From contig DBKQ01000063.1 in assembly GCA_002298545.1 (NCBI GenBank), positions 1-21,172 on the forward strand: a stretch of DNA of 21,172 nt, read 5' to 3'. The DNA comes from Prevotella sp. UBA746 (GTDB lineage: Bacteria; Bacteroidota; Bacteroidia; Bacteroidales; Bacteroidaceae). Position 1 is the stretch's first letter, and the number at the start of each line of letters is the position of its first letter. Position numbers and translations under genes: made by a program. The notes below the pieces were generated by a model. It saw only the letters and a list, made by a program, of their open reading frames with translations, was not told where the DNA came from and ran no database searches. Shown in pieces: positions 14,601 to 21,172 of this stretch.

Positions 14601-17462
14601 TTATAGCGGTCTTCTTATTCCTGTTCTTGGGCGCATAGTATTGAATGTATGTATGCCGCTGCCCACTGTGGCTATTTTCGTTCCGTTATTCAACACGATG
14701 TCAGCATCGCATCCCACAGGAATCTCAACGGTAAGTCCGCGGTCGCTATAGTCTACCGATACTTTACCGTAGAGTGTTGTCGTAGAGGAATGAACATCTT
14801 TAAGGTCGCCGACGAGGGTAGGGGATATAAGCAGATGTCGCATACCGTAAGTGCCGGGCTTGTTCTGTATTCCGGCAAGTCGCTTAAAGAGCCATTCGTC
14901 AATCTGTCCCATCATAAGGTGGTTCCACGAAGAGCCCTGTCGTGGGTCCCATTGTTCGGTGAGAGTAGTTGCTCCCTGTTTTATCTGGAATCCGTAGCCA
15001 GGCGTTTCATAATGATTGAGCATGGTATAGAGCAGTTCGTCTTCGTTGTTCATGGCAAGAGTCATAAACAGGTAGCGGTTGCCAACGTCGCCAGTAGTCA
15101 GTCGGTTGCCGTGTTTCTCTATATCCTTTATCAGCGACTGCAACACCTTCTCCTTGTTCTCGCCCGTAATGCCAAGGAAGAGGGGTAGGGCATTTGAAGT
15201 CTGACTGCCCGAGCCGTAATAGCAGGAGTCGGTATGATAGAACTCACGGTTGAAGGCTTCCACCACCTTATTATATAGTGTAGAATACCTTTCCTCGTCA
15301 GCCTTGTTGCCCACCATCCTTGCGGCACGCTGTATAAGCTGCAAGTCGTAGATGTAATGTGCTGTGGCAACGAGAGGTATCGGTGTGTTCTTGCAGAAAC
15401 CGGACTTGCCGCCTTCCACCACGTCATACCAGTCGCCCAAACCATGACTCACGATACCATCCTTCGAGCGGCTCGTCAGATAATCAACATAGCGGCGCAT
15501 TGCCGTATAGTTGCGGGTGATGAGTGTGCTGTCGCCATACTGCTCGTAATATTGGAACGGCATGATGATGAGCGTGCTGCCCCATTCTGGAGAGTCGTCG
15601 AAGAGATTGCCGAACGAAACATACTGCGGTGCCGTTGTCGGTACCATGCCGTCAGCCTTCTGCGTATCAGTGATGTCGCGGATAATCTTAGGGCAGTACT
15701 GAGTCATGTCGAAGTTATAGAACAGACTCGGGCCAACGAGATGGTCCTGTTCCAACCATCCCAATTTCTCGCGATGAGGACAATCGGTCATCACGCTCTG
15801 CATATTGCTCCTCTCGGCACGCTCTATCAAGCGGTGAGTCTGAGTGAACAGTGGATTGGAACATTCGAACGAGGAGCCTTCTTCGGCGGAATTGTATACG
15901 AAACAGCTCTGCAACTTGGATATTACAGGAAGATTATACGGATTCGGTTCGCCCTCGAGCACAGCATCCTCCACCTGAATATAGCGGAAGCCGTAGTATG
16001 AGAATCGCGGATGCCATGTCTCGGTAGTATCGCTGCCGATAGTATATTCATAAAAATGCTGTCGTCCCGTTTGCCGCTGGTCGCACACCCCCTGTTTGTT
16101 AAGATTCTCAGAAACGAGTATTGTTACCTTCTGTCCCGGTTTCCCCTTTACGGTAATCTCCGGAAAGCCAGCAAGGTTCTGTCCCATATCGGCAACGAAT
16201 GTGTGTGGCGACACCGTGCGTTTAGTCTTTGCCGAAGCCGAAGCCACGGAGTCGGCAGGCAGATATTGCCATGACTTAATTCCGAAATGCTCCATAATCT
16301 TCACCGGCTGTGCTGTCTGTGGCTCAAGTTTGCCGCCAGCTCCTTCCACTACAACGGCATTCTTCCATGTCGAGTCGTTAAAGCCGGGGCGGTCGAAACC
16401 ATTCTGCACAAGTCGGGCATCGTATGACTCACCGCCATAGATACTGTTGAAGGTAATCGGACTGAGCGCATATTTCCACGTCGGGTCGCTGACGATAGTC
16501 TTACTCGTGCCGTCGCTATAGTTTATGTCCATGCGCATAATCATTTGCGGAGCACCGAAACTTGTCATCAGCTTACTGTATCTTGTTCCGCGCTGCACAT
16601 TGAAGAATCCATTACCGAGCAACACGCTAATGGCATTGTCGCCAGACGATAACATGTCGGTAACGTCATACGTATTATAGTATATCGTCTTGCTGTATTC
16701 GCTCCATAGAGGCGAAAACTCACTGTCGCCAACCTTCTTGCCGTTGATGTGCATCTCGTAGTGCCCCATGCCGCTGATATAAACAATGGCATCTGTTATC
16801 TTCTTGCCCCCATTAGAGAATTCTTTTCTGAGGATAATGCTTTTCGATGACAGCGTATCAACCGGATTCCATTTCTCCTTGAAGTAGTCTTTTTTGAATT
16901 CGGCATTAGAGAAACGACCTTCGGGAAGCTTTGCGGCAGACTTGGTGATGGCGCCAATAAAGCCCCCCTCAATCCCCCCAAGGAGGGAAGAATGGTTACC
17001 TTTATTGTTTGAGGCGGAGTAACTACCTTTATTGCCTGAGGCTGAATAACTTTTCGTTTGGTCAGCACTCTCCCCCTTGGGGGAGTTGGAGGGGGCTTGT
17101 CTAATCTGTTGCTCCCGGCTCCATTCCGATGGCTTACCGTCTTTATCCCAAACGCGCACCTTCCACAAGTATCCGTGCTTGTTCTGTTTCAGTTTTGGGA
17201 TAGTTATGAATTGGCTTTCTTCTGATTTTCTCTTTTTAGAATTATAGACCTTCTTTCCGGTCACGTTTTCGGTTACGAGAATCTGGTATGCAGTCTGCTT
17301 GTCGTCGTTTACGTCCGACAGCATTTGCCAGCCTAATCTGATGTCGCCAGTACATACTGCAAGTCCTTTCTGATAGTTGCAGATGGTATTGGTAATTGTT
17401 ATCTTGGCATCTGCCGATATGGTGGAGGCAAGAGCCAAAAGTATTAATGGGGAATATTTCAT
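14601..17462 (-). CDS. Alpha-L-rhamnosidase (GH78)
   Basis: Exported glycosidase that removes terminal alpha-L-rhamnose from plant polysaccharides or glycosides. 953 residues with a signal peptide at 1-19 (MKYSPLILLALASTISADA). Domain order: Fn3-like N-terminus (about 22-118); an inserted low-complexity segment (123-167); rhamnosidase N domain (about 205-380) with GHYEMHINGKKVGDSEFSPLWSEY; concanavalin-like domain (about 400-500) with DMGQNLAGF; six-hairpin catalytic domain (about 520-865); C-terminal beta domain. Catalytic landmarks are DCPHREKLGW (560-569), DDSPEWG with E626 as likely general acid, GDWYD (676-680) and TEQWDP with E836 as likely base. All are intact despite the insertion. 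It follows a DUF5703-like gene by 78 bases, implying joint saccharide breakdown. No SusCD pair is in the window. Confidence 0.94.
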   Translation of the reverse strand: MKYSPLILLALASTISADAKITITNTICNYQKGLAVCTGDIRLGWQMLSDVNDDKQTAYQILVTENVTGKKVYNSKKRKSEESQFITIPKLKQNKHGYLWKVRVWDKDGKPSEWSREQQIRQAPSNSPKGESADQTKSYSASGNKGSYSASNNKGNHSSLLGGIEGGFIGAITKSAAKLPEGRFSNAEFKKDYFKEKWNPVDTLSSKSIILRKEFSNGGKKITDAIVYISGMGHYEMHINGKKVGDSEFSPLWSEYSKTIYYNTYDVTDMLSSGDNAISVLLGNGFFNVQRGTRYSKLMTSFGAPQMIMRMDINYSDGTSKTIVSDPTWKYALSPITFNSIYGGESYDARLVQNGFDRPGFNDSTWKNAVVVEGAGGKLEPQTAQPVKIMEHFGIKSWQYLPADSVASASAKTKRTVSPHTFVADMGQNLAGFPEITVKGKPGQKVTILVSENLNKQGVCDQRQTGRQHFYEYTIGSDTTETWHPRFSYYGFRYIQVEDAVLEGEPNPYNLPVISKLQSCFVYNSAEEGSSFECSNPLFTQTHRLIERAERSNMQSVMTDCPHREKLGWLEQDHLVGPSLFYNFDMTQYCPKIIRDITDTQKADGMVPTTAPQYVSFGNLFDDSPEWGSTLIIMPFQYYEQYGDSTLITRNYTAMRRYVDYLTSRSKDGIVSHGLGDWYDVVEGGKSGFCKNTPIPLVATAHYIYDLQLIQRAARMVGNKADEERYSTLYNKVVEAFNREFYHTDSCYYGSGSQTSNALPLFLGITGENKEKVLQSLIKDIEKHGNRLTTGDVGNRYLFMTLAMNNEDELLYTMLNHYETPGYGFQIKQGATTLTEQWDPRQGSSWNHLMMGQIDEWLFKRLAGIQNKPGTYGMRHLLISPTLVGDLKDVHSSTTTLYGKVSVDYSDRGLTVEIPVGCDADIVLNNGTKIATVGSGIHTFNTMRPRTGIRRPL
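16961..17097. repeat. REP-like element copy A, inserted in frame in the GH78 gene
   Basis: 137-base unit with imperfect terminal inverted repeats of about 23 bases. The left end starts AGCCCCCCTCAATCCCCCC and the right end, reverse-complemented, starts AGCCCCCTCCAACTCCCCC. A hairpin CTCCCCC-TT-GGGGGAG lies at 17070-17085. The first 23 bases are identical to copy B. It encodes residues 123-167 on the minus strand (core SPKGESADQTK ... GGIEGG). It holds a 27-base tandem duplication (16996-17022 and 17023-17049) that is missing from copy B. Confidence 0.88.
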
Positions 17463-17483
17463 TGTTTTTGATTTTTTATTTTG

Positions 17484-17537
17484 ATGGGAGTTCTGGGAGA
17501 ACTGGGAGGGCTGGGAGTTCTGGGAGAGCTGGGGATA
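17484..17537. repeat. 9-bp minisatellite between the DUF5703-like and GH78 genes
   Basis: Six consecutive 9-base units, five of them CTGGGAGNN-like with A/C first base (plus strand), without a gap; the last is CTGGGGATA. The array starts 21 bases before the GH78 ATG on the minus strand and ends just after the DUF5703 stop, so it fills most of the spacer. Units 1-3 can fold as AGTTCT-GGG-AGAACT. Confidence 0.88.
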
Positions 17538-17540
17538 ATG

Positions 17541-19862
17541 TTACTGATAAATCTTTCCGTCTCTAAATTCAGCCTCTATTGTTCTGCCTTTGGTAGCTTT
17601 CAGTCTGAACTTCACATTTATATCTTTGGGCCATGCCGGGAAGAGAATAATCTCGCCGTCGGACTTCTCTTGAAGGAGCATCTCCTGCAAACCAATCATC
17701 GAGGCACCACCCTTGTTGCAGTCGGGAGCCCAGTCGTAGCCGGGGTCCCAGAAAGCCGGGAAACGGTAAGGACCGTCGGCAAGCTTTTCTTTGTTGAGAC
17801 AGAACGCCTCGTCGGTAAGACCTAAGCAAGCAGCCCAGATGTTGTCCTGCTTCCACCCCTTCGATGAGTGCATCTCCACGGCATGCGGGTCTTTCAGATA
17901 AGTATTGCGTCCAATCTGCAGATTCTCTCTCCCCATGCCGTAAATTCTCCATGGGAATACGGGGTACAGTTGTGGCGTCTCGATATTCTGAATCCTCGCC
18001 CATACGATAGCCGGAGCTATACAAGTGTCGCCGTCGATTACGCGGAGAGGAATGTCGGGAATGCGGGAATAGCCCCCCTCAATCCCCCCAAGGGGGGAAG
18101 AAGGATTACCTTTGTTGCTTGAGTCAGAGTAACCTTTCGTCTGCTCAGCACTCTCCCCCTTGGGGGAGCTGGATGGGGCTGTAGGGGAGCTGGATGGGGC
18201 TGTCTTATATTCCCCCCACTGCTCCGTAACAGTTTTCAGCGCAGCAATAACGCTCGACGGGTTATAAGCCATCTTGTAAGTCTCGCACCCCGAAGAAGGG
18301 TAGAGCATCAGCTTGCCGTCGGCAGTGAGTGGTTTCACCCCGAGTTTCTTTGCGATATACTGGTAATGTTCATCAAAGAAAATAAGACACTGCTCGATAA
18401 GCGGTTCATATTTCCTAATATCCATGCCGCAGTATTTATGAGCCTGAAGAATCATAGAACAGAATTCGAGAGCCGTATCCCATTGGTATTCAAGCCAGGC
18501 GTTGCGGTCCATTCCCGGGTCGTCGCCAGGTTTATGCTTACCGTATTCAGTAGGGTTAGGCAGTCCGCAGTTTTCTATCTGTTCCGAGAACGAAGCCCCA
18601 TCGTGTCCCCAATAGAACTTAGTCCTTTTCGTTGCGTTCGGCAACATTCGCAGGTAGGTATCAAACTGCGCCTTCATCATGTCCCAGTCGCCGCTTTTCA
18701 GCATAGGCCAGTATACGAGACGCTGGTTCTGTGCCGTCATCGTGCCGCCGCCCCATTTGCGGAAATCGGGAGTAAACGTACATTTAGGGTCGGCATAAAC
18801 AGGATCGAAGGTAAAGAGCGAGCCGTTAAACTTCGTTGGATATTCTCCATAGGCATTACAACCGAGCATATAGCGGAACAGCTCGTAGTTGCGCGCCATC
18901 TTAGCCCCTTCACCTTCAGCTATGATATAGCTACGTTGCCAGAAGTCGTGCCACCACTTAGAACTTAAGGTTTTAGACTTCTTTGCCGATAGGCTATTCT
19001 TTGCAGTAAGCATCTTTTCTTCATTCTCGCTTGTGTATAGACAGATGCTTATCGTAGTCTGTTTAAAGGCAGTGGCAGAGTAATTCCATGCCTTGAAGTC
19101 GGTAGAAGCGTAAGTTCCCGTAGTCGTGCCGATGAAGCGGAATCCCGGCAAGTCGATCCTTCCGCCAAATTTCAGAGACCCGATAGGATTGTAAAGCTCA
19201 TCCTTTATCTCGTCGAGACTCTCCTTCGTAACGGTATAGTCGAACACGGTATAGTCGCGGTTCTTGTGCCAAAAGGCAATACTGCTTTCGGCAGCCTTTA
19301 TGGAATCAGCAAAAGTAGTGCAGTCTTTCGGAATGTTCCATTTATACGAGCCTTGCTGACATTCAGCCTTCGTTACTGGTCTGTCCCTGTATCTCCATGA
19401 CTCGTAGCTAAGAGTAGCATCCGTTTTCTGATTAGAATTAATCTCCACGAACACCTTTGGCTGATATACGTCAGCCCAGAGTCGTACATTAATTCCTTTA
19501 CCTTTTATATATACTGCACCGTCGTCGAGACACAACCGCTGTTCAAAGTCCTTGCCGTCGAAAGGCTTCCCTTGTATGCTTAGGCGAAAGCGTCCGGCTT
19601 TCAGCAGCGTATTGTTCTCGTCGAGCATTCCGCTCTTGGAGAGATAGAACAGAATGTCGCCATTTTCCACCCACACATTCATCCCGACATCATGTCCGCC
19701 ACACGGCATAGAGGCAGAAGAATTCTCGCTCTGTGTAGTCCATACGTAGTCTTTCGGCTTATAGTCGACTGATGAGTTCCTGGCATGCAGACTGTTGGCA
19801 AATACAATAGAAAAGCCTCCAATCAGAAAAGTTGCAAGTTTTTTGTTTATATATATTCCCAT
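17541..19862 (-). CDS. DUF5703-like putative six-hairpin glycosidase
   Basis: 773-residue exported protein with a signal peptide at about 1-27 (KKLATFLIGGFSIVFANSLHA). The N-terminal beta domain (about 33-290) has VWTTQSENSSASMPCGGHDVGMNVWVENGDILFYLSKSG, which I associate with the DUF5703 family. From about 300 on, it looks like an (alpha/alpha)6 catalytic region: WWHDFWQRSYI, CNAYGEYPTKFNGSLF, KWGGGTMTAQNQRLVYWPML, WLEYQWDTALEFCSMI, IAPAIVWARIQNIETPQLYPVFPWRIYG, and FPAFWDPGYDWAPDCNKGG. An in-frame low-complexity insert at 554-597 breaks the helical part between EQWGEYK and IPDIPLRV. Function is most likely glycan hydrolysis in concert with the downstream GH78, but activity and substrate are unknown. 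DUF4450 is a less likely alternative name. Confidence 0.82.
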   Translation of the reverse strand: MGIYINKKLATFLIGGFSIVFANSLHARNSSVDYKPKDYVWTTQSENSSASMPCGGHDVGMNVWVENGDILFYLSKSGMLDENNTLLKAGRFRLSIQGKPFDGKDFEQRLCLDDGAVYIKGKGINVRLWADVYQPKVFVEINSNQKTDATLSYESWRYRDRPVTKAECQQGSYKWNIPKDCTTFADSIKAAESSIAFWHKNRDYTVFDYTVTKESLDEIKDELYNPIGSLKFGGRIDLPGFRFIGTTTGTYASTDFKAWNYSATAFKQTTISICLYTSENEEKMLTAKNSLSAKKSKTLSSKWWHDFWQRSYIIAEGEGAKMARNYELFRYMLGCNAYGEYPTKFNGSLFTFDPVYADPKCTFTPDFRKWGGGTMTAQNQRLVYWPMLKSGDWDMMKAQFDTYLRMLPNATKRTKFYWGHDGASFSEQIENCGLPNPTEYGKHKPGDDPGMDRNAWLEYQWDTALEFCSMILQAHKYCGMDIRKYEPLIEQCLIFFDEHYQYIAKKLGVKPLTADGKLMLYPSSGCETYKMAYNPSSVIAALKTVTEQWGEYKTAPSSSPTAPSSSPKGESAEQTKGYSDSSNKGNPSSPLGGIEGGYSRIPDIPLRVIDGDTCIAPAIVWARIQNIETPQLYPVFPWRIYGMGRENLQIGRNTYLKDPHAVEMHSSKGWKQDNIWAACLGLTDEAFCLNKEKLADGPYRFPAFWDPGYDWAPDCNKGGASMIGLQEMLLQEKSDGEIILFPAWPKDINVKFRLKATKGRTIEAEFRDGKIYQ
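18071..18202. repeat. REP-like element copy B, inserted in frame in the DUF5703-like gene
   Basis: 110-base unit (18071-18180) matching copy A end to end except for a 27-base internal gap, plus a 21-base tandem repeat of its right end (18161-18181 and 18182-18202). Hairpins are TCCCCCC-AA-GGGGGGA (18083-18098) and CTCCCCC-TT-GGGGGAG (18153-18168). It encodes residues about 554-597 on the minus strand, with the 7-residue repeat TAPSSSP duplicated and the core SPKGESAEQTK ... GGIEGG as in copy A. Confidence 0.9.
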
Positions 19863-19934
19863 GAGTATCGGTGTTTATATTTATAATGACGTATGAAGGC
19901 GGCGAATGTAGGCAATTTCATTCAGCTATAAATA

Positions 19935-20876
19935 TTATTGGCATTTTTTTGTTTCAGATTTCCCGTATACCCTTGCCATGATAGCTCCGCTGATATTATG
20001 CCATACGCTGAACACGGCGCCCGGGATTGTAGCGAGAGGATATTGGGCGAAGTGGAGTGTGGCAAGCGAACTGGCAAGTCCGGAATTCTGCATTCCCACT
20101 TCGATGGATATAGCCACGCATTTCTTGTGTTCCAGATGCAGCAGTCTGCCAATGCCGTATCCAAGGGTAAGTCCGCAGATATTATGAAGCATAACGACGA
20201 GGATAACAAGCAGTCCGCAGGTAAGCAGTTTCTCCGCATTGTGTGCAACGATGATGCCTACCAGCAATATTATTGTTACTGATGAGAATGCCGGCAGATA
20301 ACCTACGGCATGTTTTGTAAATTTCGGCATATAATGCTGTATAAGGAATCCGGCAAGTATTGGGAGGATAACCACTTGCAATATAGAGAAGAACATGCTC
20401 AGCGCATCCACATGAACGAAGGTTCCAGCCAAGAGCCATGTTATTGCTGGGGTAAGGAACGGAGCGAGGACAGTAGAAGTTGCCGTCATGCCTACAGATA
20501 GTGCGAGGTCGCCTTTGGCAAGATACGTTATTACGTTTGACGCCGTACCGCCGGGGCAACACCCTACGAGAATGACTCCAAGTGCCAGGTCTTCTGGCAG
20601 ATTAAATAACTTTGCGAGTATCCATGCCGTAAGCGGCATGACCGTAAACTGTGCGAGGCATCCCGTGATGACATCTTTCGGACGACTGAAAACTATCTTG
20701 AAGTCCGTAGGATTCAGCGTCAGTCCCATGCCGAACATCACCACTCCCAATAGCGGATTTATCCATATCGTATCGATACAGCCGAGCGGAGCCGGGAACA
20801 TCACCGACAATATGCCGATAGCAAGTACTATCCATCCCATGTTTGTGGCAATGAAATTGCAGATTTGTTTTATCAT
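19935..20876 (-). CDS. Bile acid:sodium symporter family (BASS/SBF) transporter
   Basis: 313-residue inner-membrane protein with nine to ten helices, of the SBF/BASS family of Na+-coupled organic anion transporters. Family motifs are VVMFGMGLTLNPTDF (46-59), GCCPGGTASNVITYLAKGDLALSVGMT (105-131) and IEVGMQNSGLASSLA (258-272), which form the Na+-binding crossover. The start is taken at ATG 20876 (MIKQICNFIATNMGW). The in-frame ATG at 20960 is rejected because it lies in the -33 region of a good promoter, and its extra residues are not hydrophobic. The C-terminus is a short basic tail. The substrate is not readable; in this family, bile salts, pyruvate and pantothenate are all known. It is transcribed alone, in the same direction as the preceding saccharide genes. 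Confidence 0.9.
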   Translation of the reverse strand: MIKQICNFIATNMGWIVLAIGILSVMFPAPLGCIDTIWINPLLGVVMFGMGLTLNPTDFKIVFSRPKDVITGCLAQFTVMPLTAWILAKLFNLPEDLALGVILVGCCPGGTASNVITYLAKGDLALSVGMTATSTVLAPFLTPAITWLLAGTFVHVDALSMFFSILQVVILPILAGFLIQHYMPKFTKHAVGYLPAFSSVTIILLVGIIVAHNAEKLLTCGLLVILVVMLHNICGLTLGYGIGRLLHLEHKKCVAISIEVGMQNSGLASSLATLHFAQYPLATIPGAVFSVWHNISGAIMARVYGKSETKKCQ

Positions 20877-20930
20877 TGTTCGTTGTATTTTTTTCGTTGT
20901 ATTGTTTTTTATTACGAATGTTTGGTCTTG

Positions 20931-20960
20931 CAAACTTACTGATAAATTGTCAAACAGCAA
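20931..20960 (-). promoter_or_regulatory. Promoter of the BASS transporter gene
   Basis: Minus strand: TTG (20958-20960), 19 bases, then TAAGTTTG (20931-20938), an exact -7 match. The transcript would start near 20924, giving a leader of about 48 bases. Confidence 0.6.
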
Positions 20961-20973
20961 GATTTTTTTTAAT

Positions 20974-21032
20974 AAAATCCTTCACCGGCAACGTAATATA
21001 TTGATACATTGATGCTTACGGTGAAGGATTTT
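20974..21032. terminator. Strong hairpin upstream of the BASS gene
   Basis: Perfect 14-bp inverted repeat AAAATCCTTCACCG (20974-20987) and CGGTGAAGGATTTT (21019-21032) with a 31-base loop and a short T-run. It may terminate a minus-strand transcript entering from the right, or form part of a leader or small RNA. No gene in the window ends here. Confidence 0.5.
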
Positions 21033-21059
21033 TAATTTGTGTATATTCTTTCTCGTCAT
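20982..21059 (-). CDS. Possible 25-residue basic small ORF
   Basis: ATG at 21059 to TGA at 20982, starting MTRKNIHKLK and rich in Lys, Arg, His and Ile. GAAAG precedes the ATG, and a possible -7 element (TACATTTG, 21083-21090 on the minus strand) lies 24 bases upstream. The ORF overlaps the strong hairpin, so its translation would open the stem. It could be a leader peptide or chance; I do not recognise a family. Confidence 0.2.
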   Translation of the reverse strand: MTRKNIHKLKILHRKHQCINILRCR

Positions 21060-21119
21060 CTTTCGGTCGTGGAGTTTCTCTGCAAATGTATCGCCAGTTC
21101 CAAAAGACAGGGCATTTAG

Positions 21120-21170
21120 CTACCGTTGCAGGTGTTGTTTGCTCGGAAACGAGGTGTTGTAACTACCGTT
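21120..21170. repeat. Direct-repeat block with GNRA hairpin at the right edge
   Basis: CTACCGTT occurs at 21120-21127 and 21163-21170, and AGGTGTTGT at 21130-21138 and 21152-21160. Between them is a hairpin CTCG-GAAA-CGAG (21142-21153) with a GNRA-type loop. The window ends two bases later, so the full extent is unknown. Confidence 0.6.
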
Positions 21171-21172
21171 AA

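Noticed and set aside
15357..16001. Plus-strand ORF of 214 residues antisense to the GH78 gene
   Set aside because: It has no recognisable motif and lies opposite the conserved catalytic domain of a complete gene.
17481..17825. Plus-strand ORF of 114 residues starting in the 9-bp repeats
   Set aside because: Its Gly/Leu-rich start is just the translated minisatellite, and the rest is antisense to the conserved end of the DUF5703-like gene.
16961..18202. Insertion sequence or transposon with transposase
   Set aside because: The repeated units are only 110-137 bases and encode no transposase. They fit a non-autonomous REP-like element, and no clear target-site duplication is visible.
20877..20960. 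N-terminal extension of the BASS transporter from the ATG at 20960
   Set aside because: It starts inside the -33 element of a good promoter and adds polar residues that the family does not have.

Overview
The window looks like chromosomal DNA from a Bacteroidales bacterium, most likely of the Prevotella group. The reasons are Bacteroidetes-type promoters (TTTG, about 20 bases, then TAnnTTTG) in front of several genes, start codons mostly without a Shine-Dalgarno sequence, and typical families: an AAA-ATPase/PD-(D/E)XK protein, an HU-HIG-type DNA-binding protein, a GH78 rhamnosidase paired with a DUF5703-like glycosidase, and PepD. No rRNA, tRNA, insertion sequence or CRISPR array was recognised. 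Assignments are by reading motifs, not by database search.

Layout. Bases 48-6177 are plus-strand: peptidase T (with its own terminator), a KefB-like cation/proton antiporter whose stop overlaps the start of an EamA-family transporter, and an AAA-ATPase/PD-(D/E)XK protein. Bases 6289-10080 are minus-strand: an HU-HIG protein with its own promoter, and a tightly overlapping operon of a biotin-dependent carboxyltransferase homologue, an HD-domain protein and an MgtC/SapB membrane protein. A 391-base divergent region separates this operon from a plus-strand lipoprotein. The lipoprotein converges on a minus-strand pair (flippase-like membrane protein, then PepD) across a strong bidirectional terminator. 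Nucleoside diphosphate kinase (plus) converges on a minus-strand saccharide-degradation pair (DUF5703-like protein, then GH78) across another very strong hairpin. A bile-acid:sodium symporter family protein and a repeat-rich 212-base edge finish the window.

Main points of interest. (1) Two copies of a REP-like element with imperfect terminal inverted repeats lie inside two adjacent genes (GH78 and DUF5703). Both are in frame and in the same orientation, and add related low-complexity peptides of about 45 residues. Each copy has its own in-frame internal duplication. (2) The carboxyltransferase homologue keeps its metal-binding residues but its C-terminal biotinyl-like domain lacks the attachment lysine. 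(3) The HU-HIG gene carries a perfect 15-bp inverted repeat inside its coding sequence, and 21-bp tandem repeats abut its promoter. It lies tail-to-tail with the AAA-ATPase/nuclease gene. (4) A 9-bp minisatellite of six exact-length units fills the DUF5703/GH78 intergenic space.
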